A stretch of 58,983 nt of DNA from an uncultured Eubacteriaceae bacterium (GCA_947086655.1 CAMTZM010000011.1:1-58983), one strand, 5' to 3'; numbered from the stretch's first letter, positions 28,545 to 38,089 are shown. Program-made: numbers and translations. Notes: generated by a model from the letters alone, not told the origin.

Positions 28545-29164
28545 TATGCGTACACCTCCTCAATTCTCGCAACAGCGTCTTTTGTTACTACAAATGAATC
28601 ATATTTAAGAATATCGTATACATTTATTGTACTTACTCCCGCTGTTTTTACATTTGGGATATTTCTTGCTGATAATACAACATTCTTATCATTTTCCTCA
28701 ATAACTATAAGTGCCTTTGAAACATTTATATTATTAAGAACATTTACCATATTCTTTGTTTTAATCTCATCTAATTTAAGTTCGTCTAAAACAACAAACT
28801 TTTCCTCATTAACTTTTGTAGTAAGAGCCGATTTAAGAGCAAGTCTTTTAACTTTTTTATTAAGCTTAAATGAGTAATCTCTCGCACCTGGAGCGAATAC
28901 AACACCTCCGCCTTTCCACTGAGGAGCACGTATTGAACCTTGTCTTGCTCTGCCTGTTCCTTTTTGTCTCCATGGTTTTCTTCCGCCGCCGCTAACCTGT
29001 GCACGTGTTTTCGTTCCTTTTGTACCTTGTCTCTGATTAGCTAAATATTGAACAACTGCCTGATGCATTACATGGTTGTTAACCTCAACACCAAAAATGC
29101 TCTCATTAAGTTCAATTGTTCCTACTTCATTTCCGCTCATATTTAAAACCTTAACATTTGCCAC
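28544..29164 (-). CDS. rplD: 50S ribosomal protein L4
   Basis: 206 residues. Central loop [22 protein letters not shown] reaches the exit tunnel. GTG start at 29164, eight bases after AAGGAGG; an in-frame ATG at 29182 overlaps that site. L4 is the autoregulator of the S10 operon in some bacteria. Confidence 0.96.
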   Translation of the reverse strand: MANVKVLNMSGNEVGTIELNESIFGVEVNNHVMHQAVVQYLANQRQGTKGTKTRAQVSGGGRKPWRQKGTGRARQGSIRAPQWKGGGVVFAPGARDYSFKLNKKVKRLALKSALTTKVNEEKFVVLDELKLDEIKTKNMVNVLNNINVSKALIVIEENDKNVVLSARNIPNVKTAGVSTINVYDILKYDSFVVTKDAVARIEEVYA

Positions 29165-29194
29165 AATTTTTCCTCCTTTCATAAAAAAGTCTCA

Positions 29195-29824
29195 TTATGC
29201 CTTAACGCTGTCTTTAATAACAACTACTGAACCTTTATTTCCAGGTACAGCTCCCTTAATGAGAATCAAGTTTTTATCAGCGTCAGAACGTACAATTTCA
29301 AGATTCTGAACTGTTACTCTTTCAGAACCCATATGTCCCGGCATTTTCTTCCCTTTTTTAACTTTACCAGGTGTAGTAGCAGAAGACATTGAACCAACAC
29401 CTCTATGATATTTTGAACCATGTGCCATAGGTCCTCTATGCTGTCCATGCCTTTTAATAGCACCCTGGAAGCCTTTTCCTTTTGAAATTCCAGTAACGTC
29501 AACTTTATCTCCAGTAGCAAAAACATCAGCTTTTATCTCTGCTCCAACTTCGTATTCGTCACAATTATCAAGTCTAAACTCTTTTAATACTTTTTTCGGC
29601 TCTATACCAGCTTTTTCAAAATGACCTTTCATAGGTCCATTTACTTTTTTAGCTTTTACTTCTCCAAAACCTACTTGTATAGAAGAATAACCATCGTTTT
29701 CAATTGTTTTTTTCTGAGTTACAACACAAGGACCAGCTTCCATAACTGTTACCGGAATAAGTGTACCATCTTCTTTAAATATTTGAGTCATGCCTATTTT
29801 TTTAGCTAAAATTGCCTTTTTCAT
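29195..29824 (-). CDS. rplC: 50S ribosomal protein L3
   Basis: 209 residues. [10 protein letters not shown] start and the loop near [28 protein letters not shown] that approaches the peptidyl transferase centre. 94 bp after rpsJ. Confidence 0.97.
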   Translation of the reverse strand: MKKAILAKKIGMTQIFKEDGTLIPVTVMEAGPCVVTQKKTIENDGYSSIQVGFGEVKAKKVNGPMKGHFEKAGIEPKKVLKEFRLDNCDEYEVGAEIKADVFATGDKVDVTGISKGKGFQGAIKRHGQHRGPMAHGSKYHRGVGSMSSATTPGKVKKGKKMPGHMGSERVTVQNLEIVRSDADKNLILIKGAVPGNKGSVVVIKDSVKA

Positions 29825-29918
29825 TTACTCTGCACCTCCTAAACTATACAGCGGATTATCCATTAAGAATAATCATTCTAAGCATATAATAAACATTATA
29901 TAAATTTCATTTATTGGA

Positions 29919-30233
29919 CTAATTCATTATTTTAAGCGTAATATCCACACCAGCCGGCAAATCAAGACGTGATAAAGCGTCTACTGTTTTAGCTGTTGGA
30001 AGTAAAATATCAATCAATCTCTTATGTGTTCTCATTTCAAACTGTTCTCTTGAATCTTTATACTTATGAACAGCTCTTAAAATAGTTACAACTTCCTTCT
30101 TTGTAGGAAGCGGTATAGGCCCGCTGATTTTTGCACCTGTTTTTTTAGCAGTTTCTATAATTTGTACTGCTGACTGATCAATGAGCTTATGGTCATAAGC
30201 TTTGAGACTGATTCTTATTTTTTGGTTAGCCAT
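29919..30233 (-). CDS. rpsJ: 30S ribosomal protein S10
   Basis: 104 residues, also the NusE antitermination partner of NusB. Canonical [19 protein letters not shown] start and [17 protein letters not shown] loop. First gene of the superoperon; GGAGGGG precedes ATG 30233 and a structured leader of about 240 nt lies upstream. Confidence 0.97.
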   Translation of the reverse strand: MANQKIRISLKAYDHKLIDQSAVQIIETAKKTGAKISGPIPLPTKKEVVTILRAVHKYKDSREQFEMRTHKRLIDILLPTAKTVDALSRLDLPAGVDITLKIMN

Positions 30234-30475
30234 AAAAAAAGTCCCCTCCTTTTCGCACTTTTAAATTTCAGTACGACAAGCGGTGACTGCACAAAATTTC
30301 ACACATACCACGACACTTTTATTAATAAAAACATGCCGAATACAATATATGAATCTTTAAGTACAGTGACTTGTCGCCCCGTTTCATGAACTGGACATTG
30401 CTCCGCAAAAAAACCTAAAAACACTTAAAATCGGCTTTCAGCAACCTTTTGCATCAACGCTCTCATGTCACAACG
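30234..30475 (-). promoter_or_regulatory. Structured 5' leader of the S10 operon
   Basis: About 240 nt lie between the promoter and rpsJ. On the minus-strand RNA two 7-bp blocks pair over about 70 nt: ACTGTAC (30367-30361) with GTGCAGT (30292-30286, one G-U), and CGACAAG (30376-30370) with CTTGTCG (30280-30274). The 5' half contains a GC-richer block around 30370-30420. This resembles a ribosomal-protein autoregulatory leader, but I do not recognise the family. Confidence 0.55.
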
Positions 30476-30480
30476 ATAGT

Positions 30481-30509
30481 AGTATAACACAATAATATAT
30501 TTTATGCAA
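30481..30509 (-). promoter_or_regulatory. Sigma-A promoter of the S10-spc-alpha operon
   Basis: On the minus strand TTGCAT (30509-30504) and TATACT (30486-30481) are separated by 17 bp. It lies downstream of the hydA terminator and is the only clear promoter before rpsJ. Confidence 0.85.
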
Positions 30510-30568
30510 GCTTTTTTTTCAACTTTTTTCATTTTTTTTATTAAGAGGCAAAAACTTGCGTTTATACT

Positions 30569-30604
30569 GAAAAAAGGTTTGCAGGTTAAAAACCTACAAA
30601 CCTT
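30569..30604 (-). terminator. Terminator of the hydrogenase operon
   Basis: A 14-bp stem (30574-30587 with 30591-30604; one G-U pair on the minus-strand RNA) with a 3-base loop, followed by a six-T run. It separates hydA from the S10 promoter. Confidence 0.9.
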
Positions 30605-30692
30605 CAGACTGTTAAAAAAAACTAAATATTGAAAAAATATGAATTTTTAAATATTTGGAAATTGCAAAAAGCGTCACAGACTTAAATCCGCA

Positions 30693-30711
30693 AGACGGGC
30701 TTTGCCCGTCT
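30693..30711 (-). other. GC-rich hairpin downstream of hydA
   Basis: Perfect 8-bp inverted repeat AGACGGGC/GCCCGTCT with a 3-base loop in an AT-rich gap. No U-run follows on either strand, so it may be a 3'-end stability element of the hyd mRNA or a repeat remnant. The gap 30605-30771 holds no gene. Confidence 0.6.
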
Positions 30712-30771
30712 GAGGAAAAAATTGCAGTAAATACCAACATTTCCTGCAGGCGTGTCTACTTTCTCTGTCGG

Positions 30772-32556
30772 TTAAACTGTCTCACCTACGCTTGTCATAT
30801 CTAAAAAATCATCTGAGTATTTTTCTCTCTTTGTATAATTAGTATGAAGAATCTCATGTGCTTTATGTGAATTGGGTTCGCCTAAATACTCTTCATACAA
30901 TTTTTTAACAAATTCATTATCATCAGAATATCTAACCGGCAAACTTCTATCTTCTTCATAAAGTGCATTTGCTCTAAGAGAGAATATATCCAACTCATTT
31001 TTTGTCTTAAAACTTGGTATAGGCTGACCGCCTCCAGTTACACAGCCTCCCGGGCAAGCCATTACCTCAATAAAATGATACTGAGCCTTTCCGCTTTTTA
31101 CATTATCAAGGAGTTTTCTTGCATTTCCTGTACCATGTGCAACAGCTCCTTTTAAAGTTATATTAGGAAGGTTTATTTCAAATTCTTTTATTCCTTCCTG
31201 TCCTCTTGTCTGTTTAAACTCAATTTCATCAAGAGGACTTCCTGTAAGCTTTTTAGCAACAGTTCTTAAAGCCGCTTCCATAACTCCGCCGGTAGCGCCA
31301 AATATAACGGCCGCTCCAGAAGCTTCTCCTAAAGGATTGTCAAAAGGCTCATCATCAATATTTACAAAATCAATTCTTGCCTCTTTAATCATTCTTGCAA
31401 GTTCTCTTGTAGTTATAACAGCATCAACGTCTCTTAAAGAATCAACTTCCATTTCCGGTCTGTCTATCTCATATTTCTTAGCAGTACAAGGCATTACCGA
31501 AACAACAAATATTTTTTCGGGAGCAATGCCCATAATATCGGCATAATAGCTTTTCAATACAGCACCAAGCATAGTATGAGGAGATTTACAGCTTGAAAGG
31601 TTAGGTATAAACTCTGGATAATAATGCTCACAGAATTTTATCCATCCCGGAGAACATGAAGTAATCATAGGAAGAACGCCTCCGTTGTTTATTCTGTCAA
31701 GTAATTCTGTACCTTCTTCCATAATAGTAATATCTGCACCTGTATTTGTATCAAAAACTTTAGCAAATCCAAGTCTTTTTAAAGCTGCCGCCATTTTTCC
31801 GGTAACACATGTACCTACCGGAAGTCCAAATTCTTCTCCCAAAGCAGCTCTTACAGCCGGAGCAGTTTGTACTACAACATGCATATCTTTATTTTCAAGT
31901 GCATTCCATACACGCTCAATATGCTCTTTTTCTCTTAAAGCTCCTACTGGACAAGCTTGTATACACTGTCCGCACATAATACAAGAAGTATCTTTAAGAG
32001 ATTTATCATAAGGCACACCTATTTCAGTTTTAAATCCTCTGTTTTTTGCTCCTATAACACCTGTTGTCTGTACTTTTTCACATACAGAAACACATCTTCG
32101 GCAAACTATACATTTATTATTATCTCTTACAATACTTGCGGACAAATTATCGATAGGATAATTTATATTTTCACCTTCAAAAGGTATATCTCCTACATTA
32201 AGTTCCTTAGCAAGTCTTTGAAGTTCACAATTTTCACTTCTTACACACGTAGTACATTTTCTATCATGATTTGATAAAATAAGTTCAAGATTAGCTTTTC
32301 TTGCCGTTCTAACCTTTTGAGTATTTGTATATACCTCCATACCCTCTCTTACAGGATAAACACAGCTTGCCTGCAATGCTCTTGCGCCTTTTACTTCCAC
32401 AAGACACATTCTGCATGCTCCTATTTCATTAATACCCTCCATATAACAAAGCGTTGGAATATCTATGTGAGCCATCCTTGCGGCTTTTAAAACAGTATAA
32501 TCCGAAGGTACCTCCAAAATTTTTCCGTCTATAATAATTTTAACTTTTTCCATCAT
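30772..32556 (-). CDS. hydA: NADH-dependent [FeFe]-hydrogenase, catalytic subunit HydA
   Basis: 594 residues. Reduces protons to H2, probably as the electron-bifurcating HydABC complex using NADH and reduced ferredoxin. N-terminal [2Fe-2S] ferredoxin domain (about 1-75), His-Cys3 4Fe-4S region, two 4Fe-4S motifs (CIVCRRCVSVCEK and CIMCGQCIQACP), then the H-cluster domain with TSCSPGW (L1), MPCTAKKYE (L2) and MACPGGCVTGGGQP (L3), and a C-terminal small-subunit-like region. All H-cluster cysteines are present. ATG 32556 follows GGAGG; the Met one codon later is equally possible, whereas the ATG at 32568 overlaps the hydB stop and precedes the site. Confidence 0.96.
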   Translation of the reverse strand: MMEKVKIIIDGKILEVPSDYTVLKAARMAHIDIPTLCYMEGINEIGACRMCLVEVKGARALQASCVYPVREGMEVYTNTQKVRTARKANLELILSNHDRKCTTCVRSENCELQRLAKELNVGDIPFEGENINYPIDNLSASIVRDNNKCIVCRRCVSVCEKVQTTGVIGAKNRGFKTEIGVPYDKSLKDTSCIMCGQCIQACPVGALREKEHIERVWNALENKDMHVVVQTAPAVRAALGEEFGLPVGTCVTGKMAAALKRLGFAKVFDTNTGADITIMEEGTELLDRINNGGVLPMITSCSPGWIKFCEHYYPEFIPNLSSCKSPHTMLGAVLKSYYADIMGIAPEKIFVVSVMPCTAKKYEIDRPEMEVDSLRDVDAVITTRELARMIKEARIDFVNIDDEPFDNPLGEASGAAVIFGATGGVMEAALRTVAKKLTGSPLDEIEFKQTRGQEGIKEFEINLPNITLKGAVAHGTGNARKLLDNVKSGKAQYHFIEVMACPGGCVTGGGQPIPSFKTKNELDIFSLRANALYEEDRSLPVRYSDDNEFVKKLYEEYLGEPNSHKAHEILHTNYTKREKYSDDFLDMTSVGETV

Positions 32557-32567
32557 TAATACCTCCA

Positions 32568-34445
32568 TTATTTAAAGCTAATAGCATTAAACGGACATTT
32601 TTCAACACAAGCGCCGCATTTTATACATTTAGCTGTATTTATAAAATGAGCCTGTTTTCTTTCACCTGTAATAGCGCTTACAGGACATGTTTTCGCACAT
32701 ACAGTACAGCCTTTACATACATCTGGGTCAATTTTAATACTTAAAAGTGCCTTACATGAGCCTGCCGGACATCTTTTCTCATAAACATGAGCCTCATACT
32801 CGTCCCTAAAATATTTAAGAGTGCTTAAAATAGGATTAGGGGCAGTTTGTCCAAGTCCGCATAAAGCCGAATCTTTAATTGTTTTAGCAAGAGTTTCAAG
32901 TTTTTCAATATCTCCGTCTTGTCCTTTTCCTTCTGTAATTCTTTTTAATATTTCAAGCATGCGTTTTGTTCCTATACGACAAGGAGGACATTTTCCGCAA
33001 GACTCATCAACTGTAAACTCAAGGAAGAATTTTGCTATGTCAACCATGCAATTATCTTCATCCATTACTATAAGTCCTCCAGAACCCATCATTGAACCTA
33101 TTGAAACAAGAGAATCAAAATCAACAGGAGTATCAATTAACTCAGCCGGTATACATCCGCCTGAAGGACCGCCTGTCTGAGCAGCTTTAAATTTCTTGCC
33201 GTTAGGTATTCCTCCTCCTATATCATAAATAACCTCTCTTAAAGGTGTACCCATAGGAACTTCAACAAGTCCTGTATTATTAATTTTACCGCCTAATGCA
33301 AATACTTTTGTTCCTGCTGATTTTTCAGTTCCAAGATTTTTAAACCATTGTGCTCCATTTAAAATAATAACAGGTATATTTGCATAAGTCTCAACATTAT
33401 TAAGAACCGTAGGTTTTCCAAATATACCTTTAGCAGCCGGAAATGGAGGCCGTGGGCGTGGTTCTCCTCTCATACCCTCAATAGAATGAATAAGCGCTGT
33501 TTCTTCACCGCATACAAAAGCGCCGGCGCCTAATCTTATTTCCATATCAAAATTAAATCCAGTACCAAAAATATTTTCTCCTAAAATGCCATATTCCCTT
33601 GCCTGTTCTATTGCATTTTCAAGACGTTTTACAGCGATAGGATATTCCGCTCTTATATATACAAAACCTCTTTGTGCTCCAACGGCATATCCGGCAATAG
33701 CCATAGCTTCTATAACAGTATTAGGGTCACCCTCAAGAACAGAACGGTCCATAAAAGCACCTGGATCACCCTCATCAGCATTACATGCTACATATTTTTC
33801 TCCACCTTCAGAATCATAAGTAAACTGCCATTTCATTCCTGTTGGGAAACCGCCGCCGCCTCTTCCTCTTAAACCTGAATCTTTTACCTCTTTTATAACA
33901 TCTTCTCTTGTCATTGATTTCAAAACTTTTTCAAGTGCTTTATAACCGCCTACGGCAATATATTCGTCAATATTTTCTGGATTTATAAATCCGCAGTGTC
34001 TAAGTGCCACTCTCATTTGTTTTTTATAAAAACCAACTTCTCCAAACGCTTTTACGCTTCCATCGTCATTTAATGTTTCAGAGTATACAAGCCTTTTAAC
34101 AATATTTCCTTTTATGATATGTTCCTCAACAATTTCCGGAACATCTTCCGGAGTAACAAGACTGTAAAAAATCCCCTCAGGATATACGATAACAACAGGT
34201 CCTAAAGCACATAAGCCAAAACAACCTGTTTTAATAACCTTAACTTCTTTATCAAGGTTATTTTTTAACAATTCCTGTTCAAATGCCTCTATAATCTTAG
34301 GCGATTTTGAAGATGTACAGCCAGTACCGCAGCATACCATTATTTGACGTCTGCATTCTCCGGCATTTGCGCTTTCCCCTGTACGCATATCTGTAAACTG
34401 TTTATATTTATTTCTTATTTCCTCTAACTGCTCTAAGGTTTTCAT
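32568..34445 (-). CDS. hydB: HydABC hydrogenase subunit HydB (NuoF-like)
   Basis: 625 residues. N-terminal thioredoxin-like [2Fe-2S] domain (about 28-120, CCGTGC and CFGLC), NADH/FMN domain with GRGGGGFPTG at about 195-204, 4Fe-4S motif SCGKCPPCRIG near 480, and two C-terminal 4Fe-4S clusters (CKGCTVCAKTCP, CIKCGACVEKCP). Takes electrons from NADH and is the proposed bifurcation site in characterised HydABC complexes. Middle gene of hydCBA; 34 bp after hydC and directly followed by hydA. Confidence 0.96.
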   Translation of the reverse strand: MKTLEQLEEIRNKYKQFTDMRTGESANAGECRRQIMVCCGTGCTSSKSPKIIEAFEQELLKNNLDKEVKVIKTGCFGLCALGPVVIVYPEGIFYSLVTPEDVPEIVEEHIIKGNIVKRLVYSETLNDDGSVKAFGEVGFYKKQMRVALRHCGFINPENIDEYIAVGGYKALEKVLKSMTREDVIKEVKDSGLRGRGGGGFPTGMKWQFTYDSEGGEKYVACNADEGDPGAFMDRSVLEGDPNTVIEAMAIAGYAVGAQRGFVYIRAEYPIAVKRLENAIEQAREYGILGENIFGTGFNFDMEIRLGAGAFVCGEETALIHSIEGMRGEPRPRPPFPAAKGIFGKPTVLNNVETYANIPVIILNGAQWFKNLGTEKSAGTKVFALGGKINNTGLVEVPMGTPLREVIYDIGGGIPNGKKFKAAQTGGPSGGCIPAELIDTPVDFDSLVSIGSMMGSGGLIVMDEDNCMVDIAKFFLEFTVDESCGKCPPCRIGTKRMLEILKRITEGKGQDGDIEKLETLAKTIKDSALCGLGQTAPNPILSTLKYFRDEYEAHVYEKRCPAGSCKALLSIKIDPDVCKGCTVCAKTCPVSAITGERKQAHFINTAKCIKCGACVEKCPFNAISFK

Positions 34446-34479
34446 ATTTTCAATCCCTCCAAATTATTAAGCCGAAAAA

Positions 34480-34938
34480 CTATTTATATTTAGCAAGTAT
34501 TTTATCAACATCTTCAGGAACAAGCTTTCCGTAAACATCTTCATTAATAGTCATAACAGGAGCAAGACCACATGCTCCGACACATCTTGTAGCATCAATA
34601 GAATATAATCCATCTGCCGATGTTTCTCCTGCTTTAATTTTAAGAATGTTTTCAATTCTCTCAAGCACTTTATCAGAACCTTTTACATAACATGCTGTTC
34701 CAAGACACACTCCTACTTTGTATTTTCCTACTGGATTTAATGTAAAACGTGAATAAAATGTAATTACTCCGTAAACCTCCGACAAAGGCACATTAAGTTC
34801 CTCTGCTATAACCTTTTGCGCTTCATAAGGTATATACCCAAATGAATCTTGTACATCATGCAGTATCTGCATAAGTGCTCCGTTATTGTCTTTGTTTTTG
34901 TTAATTATATTCATTAACATTTCATTGTCAATTGCCAT
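34480..34938 (-). CDS. hydC: HydABC hydrogenase subunit HydC (NuoE-like)
   Basis: 152 residues, thioredoxin-like [2Fe-2S] protein with the four ligands in CLGTAC (about 82-87) and CVGAC (about 123-127). Electron carrier of the NADH-dependent hydrogenase. First gene of the operon, AAGGAGG before ATG 34938, with a sigma-A promoter about 155 bp upstream. Confidence 0.95.
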   Translation of the reverse strand: MAIDNEMLMNIINKNKDNNGALMQILHDVQDSFGYIPYEAQKVIAEELNVPLSEVYGVITFYSRFTLNPVGKYKVGVCLGTACYVKGSDKVLERIENILKIKAGETSADGLYSIDATRCVGACGLAPVMTINEDVYGKLVPEDVDKILAKYK

Positions 34939-35091
34939 AATCTTGCCTCCTTAATTATAAAAGCGGTTAAAATCCCAAGCTTTATGTCTATTTTAAAACA
35001 CTTAATAATTTAATCATAAAAAATGATTATAATAAAACAGTGTTTATTTATATATATGACATGCTTGTACATAATAGAATTTACGGTTGTC
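34939..35091 (-). promoter_or_regulatory. 5' leader of hydCBA with long hairpin
   Basis: A leader of about 145 nt. It contains an outer 7-bp pair AAACACT/AGTGTTT (34996-35002 with 35039-35045) around an inner 7-bp pair TAATCAT/ATGATTA (35011-35017 with 35023-35029). There is no U-run after it. Its role is unknown; it may stabilise the mRNA. The rest of the 391-bp gap holds the promoter and an AT-rich stretch without genes. Confidence 0.5.
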
Positions 35092-35120
35092 ATTATAACA
35101 CACTTTTTATAATTAGACAA
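35092..35120 (-). promoter_or_regulatory. Sigma-A promoter of hydCBA
   Basis: On the minus strand TTGTCT (35120-35115) and a perfect TATAAT (35097-35092) with a 17-bp spacer. Confidence 0.87.
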
Positions 35121-35254
35121 TTAATTTAATAAAAACAAATAATTTTTTGTAGAAAAATATTTGTTTTTATACATAAGCTTGATTTTTTGCGGAAAATAAA
35201 ACAAAAAAAATTCTATAAAATTTTGCTTTTTTACATAATTTAGATAATTTTTAA

Positions 35255-35302
35255 AAAACAAAAAAAGCAAAATCAATTCTAAAAATGACTCTGCTTTTTT
35301 TA
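35255..35302 (-). terminator. Terminator of the hemerythrin gene
   Basis: A 9-bp A/T-rich stem ending in GCA (35261-35269 with 35292-35300), 22-base loop, then a T-rich tract on the minus strand. It lies 28 bp after the hemerythrin stop codon. Confidence 0.75.
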
Positions 35303-35329
35303 TTGCCTTTTAATAATTTATGTATATAA

Positions 35330-35725
35330 TTATTTTGTTCTAAAATATTTTGCAAACTCTTTGTCATGGTTATTTATATGATTTACAAGAAGATCATTTA
35401 TTGTTGTATTTGTTTTTAAAATTGTAGTAAGAGTAGCGCCTTCTTCTTCACATTCATGAAACAAACTATCTACCTTTTCCATAAAAAACTTATGCTGCTT
35501 TTTATGTCCTTCCCTTTTTGGATATTCACTTTTATCTTGAAGTTCTTCCTCATCAGAAAAATGACTGTCAACATATTTTCTTAAATACATTAAAGTTGAC
35601 ATTAATTCATCTTTAGCAGCGCCGTTTTTACAAGCCTCTGCTATTTTATCCATTCTTTTAAAAAGGTCTTTGTGCTGTTCGTCTATTTTTGTAACGCCTG
35701 TTGCAAGCTGTTCATCCCATTGCAT
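35330..35725 (-). CDS. Bacteriohemerythrin
   Basis: 131-residue single-domain hemerythrin, a di-iron O2-binding four-helix bundle. The seven expected ligands are all present: His18, His55, Glu59, His74, His78, His116 and Asp121. In an anaerobe it probably binds or senses oxygen and may protect oxygen-sensitive enzymes; the hydrogenase operon is the next unit on the same strand, which fits but does not prove a protective role. A GGGGGA-type site precedes ATG 35725. It lies 35 bp after tyrA, so it may share a transcript with aroF-tyrA. Confidence 0.95.
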   Translation of the reverse strand: MQWDEQLATGVTKIDEQHKDLFKRMDKIAEACKNGAAKDELMSTLMYLRKYVDSHFSDEEELQDKSEYPKREGHKKQHKFFMEKVDSLFHECEEEGATLTTILKTNTTINDLLVNHINNHDKEFAKYFRTK

Positions 35726-35760
35726 TTTTTATTCCCCCTAATCTTAAAATAATTATATAA

Positions 35761-36846
35761 TTACTTTGTATATACAAAATAATTTTTAGATTTTAATATT
35801 TTTAAGCTTTTTTCTTTATCGTCTTCATGTTCAAATATAATTTGAAGAATACCGTTTTGATACTCTCTGCTGTTTATAATTCCTACGTTTTTTATATTAA
35901 TATTATTTACGCTTAACATAGTGGATATTTCCGCAATTATTCCGGGGCTGTCATGTACATCAACAAATATATCATATTGTTTTTTGAAAATCGAATTTTT
36001 TCTCTCAGCAAACGAATTTCTATAATTTTTAGATGAATTAAAAAAATTCTGTATATATATATTGTCATCTTCTTTTAACTTCATTTCAAATTCTGTAAGA
36101 ATCTCCCTATAAGTTTCTATAACTCTTAATATTTCTTTTTTATTTTCTTTACATATTCCAGACCACATCTCTGGGCTTGATGATGCTATTCTTGTTATAT
36201 CTTTAAACCCTCCGGCAGCTAATGTATACATTAAATTATCTTTTGTATCTATATTTTTTATCATATTAACAAGACTTGCTGCTATTATATGAGGAACATG
36301 ACTTATAGCCGCAACAGCATAATCATGTTCCTTAGGTGAAACAACTAACGGTATAGCCCCAAAAGACTTTATCATACTTACAAAAGAATTTAATTTTTCC
36401 TCTTTTACATTTGAAAGGGGTGTAAGTACATAATAAGCATTTTCAAATAAATGTTCTTTTGAGGCGCTATAACCTGTTTCTTCTGAACCAGCCATAGGAT
36501 GCCCGCCTATAAAACATATATTATTATATTTAAGCATCTTATTATAAATTGTATATTTTGTACTTCCAACATCTGTAATTATACATTCACTATTTATATA
36601 TTTTAATAAATTTTCTACAAACCCTGAAATTTTATCAACTGGAGTACATATAAAAATTACATCACAATCAAAAAATATATCAAAGCTTTTTGTAGAATAT
36701 TCTTTTATTACGCCATCATCAAAAGCATCTTTAAGCGGTTTTTCACTTCTATTATATGCAACAATGTCGCACAAACATCTTTTCTTTGCCGCTTTAGCTA
36801 TTGAACCTCCTATTAAACCTAATCCTATTATTCCAATCTTTTTCAT
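35761..36846 (-). CDS. tyrA: Prephenate dehydrogenase
   Basis: 361 residues. NAD-dependent oxidation of prephenate to 4-hydroxyphenylpyruvate in tyrosine synthesis. Rossmann motif GIIGLGLIGGSIAKA at about 4-18, GGHPMAGSEETG near 125, and a C-terminal ACT domain (about 290-361) likely to mediate feedback by tyrosine. ATG 36846 lies one base after the aroF stop, with GAGGG inside aroF; an in-frame ATG at 36873 is less likely. Prephenate is also the cofactor source for the TrhP encoded elsewhere in the window. Confidence 0.94.
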   Translation of the reverse strand: MKKIGIIGLGLIGGSIAKAAKKRCLCDIVAYNRSEKPLKDAFDDGVIKEYSTKSFDIFFDCDVIFICTPVDKISGFVENLLKYINSECIITDVGSTKYTIYNKMLKYNNICFIGGHPMAGSEETGYSASKEHLFENAYYVLTPLSNVKEEKLNSFVSMIKSFGAIPLVVSPKEHDYAVAAISHVPHIIAASLVNMIKNIDTKDNLMYTLAAGGFKDITRIASSSPEMWSGICKENKKEILRVIETYREILTEFEMKLKEDDNIYIQNFFNSSKNYRNSFAERKNSIFKKQYDIFVDVHDSPGIIAEISTMLSVNNINIKNVGIINSREYQNGILQIIFEHEDDKEKSLKILKSKNYFVYTK

Positions 36847-36847
36847 T

Positions 36848-37858
36848 TTAAATTTTCCCTCTTGATAATTCAATAAAAGGTTTTAATTCCTGACAAAGTG
36901 TATTAAACATATTAGGAGTAAGTGACTGAGCCCCGTCTGATAAAGCTTTTTCAGGATGCGGATGAACTTCTATCATCAATCCGTCAGCACCAGCGCCTAC
37001 GGCAGCCTTGCTTAAAGGCGCAACATATTCTCTTACACCGCTTGCGTGGCTTGGGTCAACTATAATAGGAAGATGGCTTTTCGATTTTATTACAGGTACA
37101 GCGCTTATATCAAGTGTATTTCTCGTACTTGTTTCATAAGTACGTATTCCACGCTCGCATAATATTACAGACTCATTTCCCTCACTTAATATATACTCCG
37201 CAGCGTTAAGCCATTCATCTATCGTTGCTGCAAGTCCTCTTTTTAGAAGAACTGGAATTTTAAGTTTTCCAGCTTCTTTTAAAAGCGTGAAATTTTGCAT
37301 ATTGCGTGCCCCTATTTGTATTATATCAACATATTCAGCAGCGTTTTTTAAAGCATGCTCATCTGTAACCTCACATACTATTTTTAAACCAGTTTTTTCT
37401 CTTGCCTCTGCCATGTATTTAAGTCCCTCTGTCTCTAAGCCTTGAAACGAGTATGGAGAAGTCCTCGGTTTATATGCTCCTCCTCTTAATATTTGAGCGC
37501 CGGCTTTTTTTATGTCAAATGCTGTTTCAAGCAGCTGCTCACGGCTTTCAACAGCACATGGACCAGCCATTATAGCAAAATGTCCTCCTCCTATTTTTAC
37601 ATCTCCTATTGAAATTACGGTAGGACTTTGCTGAAATTTTTTATTTGCTAATTTATAAGACTCTGTAACAGGCACAAGTTTGTCAACTCCGCCTAACATA
37701 GCAATTGTACTTGGCAATTTTGATTTATCGCCTATTATACCTATAATAGTTACACTGCTTCCCTTTGATATATGAGTTTGTAAATTATTTAATTCTATAA
37801 CATTAACAATATTTTTAATATTTTCTTCCGTAGCGTCAGGTTTCATTACAATAATCAT
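36848..37858 (-). CDS. aroF: 3-deoxy-7-phosphoheptulonate synthase (DAHP synthase)
   Basis: 336 residues, type I-beta DAHP synthase condensing PEP and erythrose 4-phosphate, the first step of the shikimate pathway. N-terminal ferredoxin-like regulatory domain (about 1-70), then the barrel with AGPCAVES, YKPRTSPYSFQG and DPSHASG motifs. GGAGGAAT precedes ATG 37858. Forms an operon with tyrA, so it is probably the tyrosine-linked enzyme. Confidence 0.94.
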   Translation of the reverse strand: MIIVMKPDATEENIKNIVNVIELNNLQTHISKGSSVTIIGIIGDKSKLPSTIAMLGGVDKLVPVTESYKLANKKFQQSPTVISIGDVKIGGGHFAIMAGPCAVESREQLLETAFDIKKAGAQILRGGAYKPRTSPYSFQGLETEGLKYMAEAREKTGLKIVCEVTDEHALKNAAEYVDIIQIGARNMQNFTLLKEAGKLKIPVLLKRGLAATIDEWLNAAEYILSEGNESVILCERGIRTYETSTRNTLDISAVPVIKSKSHLPIIVDPSHASGVREYVAPLSKAAVGAGADGLMIEVHPHPEKALSDGAQSLTPNMFNTLCQELKPFIELSRGKI

Positions 37859-37894
37859 TGTTTATTCCTCCAAAAGCATTAATTACATTAATAC

Positions 37895-37923
37895 ATACTA
37901 ACACATTTACTTAAAAAAGTCAA
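37895..37923 (-). promoter_or_regulatory. Sigma-A promoter of aroF-tyrA
   Basis: On the minus strand TTGACT (37923-37918) and TAGTAT (37900-37895) with a 17-bp spacer, 30-40 bp upstream of aroF. Confidence 0.8.
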
Positions 37924-37982
37924 AAAAGATATTTTTATATGTACAAACTAAATTTAATAAAAACAAAACCGGTTTTTCGCAT

Positions 37983-38081
37983 AAAAAAAGCTGTTATAAA
38001 ATATAAAAATATTTTATAACAGCTTAAAATTTTAGGGGAGAAAGAAAAATATATGCAATATATTACATATTTTTTTCTTTC
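37983..38081 (-). ncRNA. Candidate small RNA with UCCCC linker
   Basis: A complete small transcription unit appears on the minus strand. A promoter (38119-38090) would start near G38081. From there a hairpin with 15 of 16 pairs (38081-38066 with 38055-38040) is followed by a linker containing CUCCCC (38040-38035). Then comes a perfect 15-bp stem (38024-38010 with 38003-37989) and seven U, an intrinsic terminator. Length is about 100 nt. There is no convincing reading frame on this strand. An exposed UCCCC can pair with Shine-Dalgarno sequences, as in RsaE/RoxS-type RNAs, but the sequence itself is not recognised as a known family. It lies upstream of and separate from the aroF promoter. Confidence 0.65.
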
Positions 38082-38089
38082 GGGGAGAG

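Noticed and set aside
35085..35105. A Rex (redox) operator at the hydC promoter, from TTGTCATTATAACA
   Set aside because: The half-sites are closer together than in the Rex consensus and only partly match.
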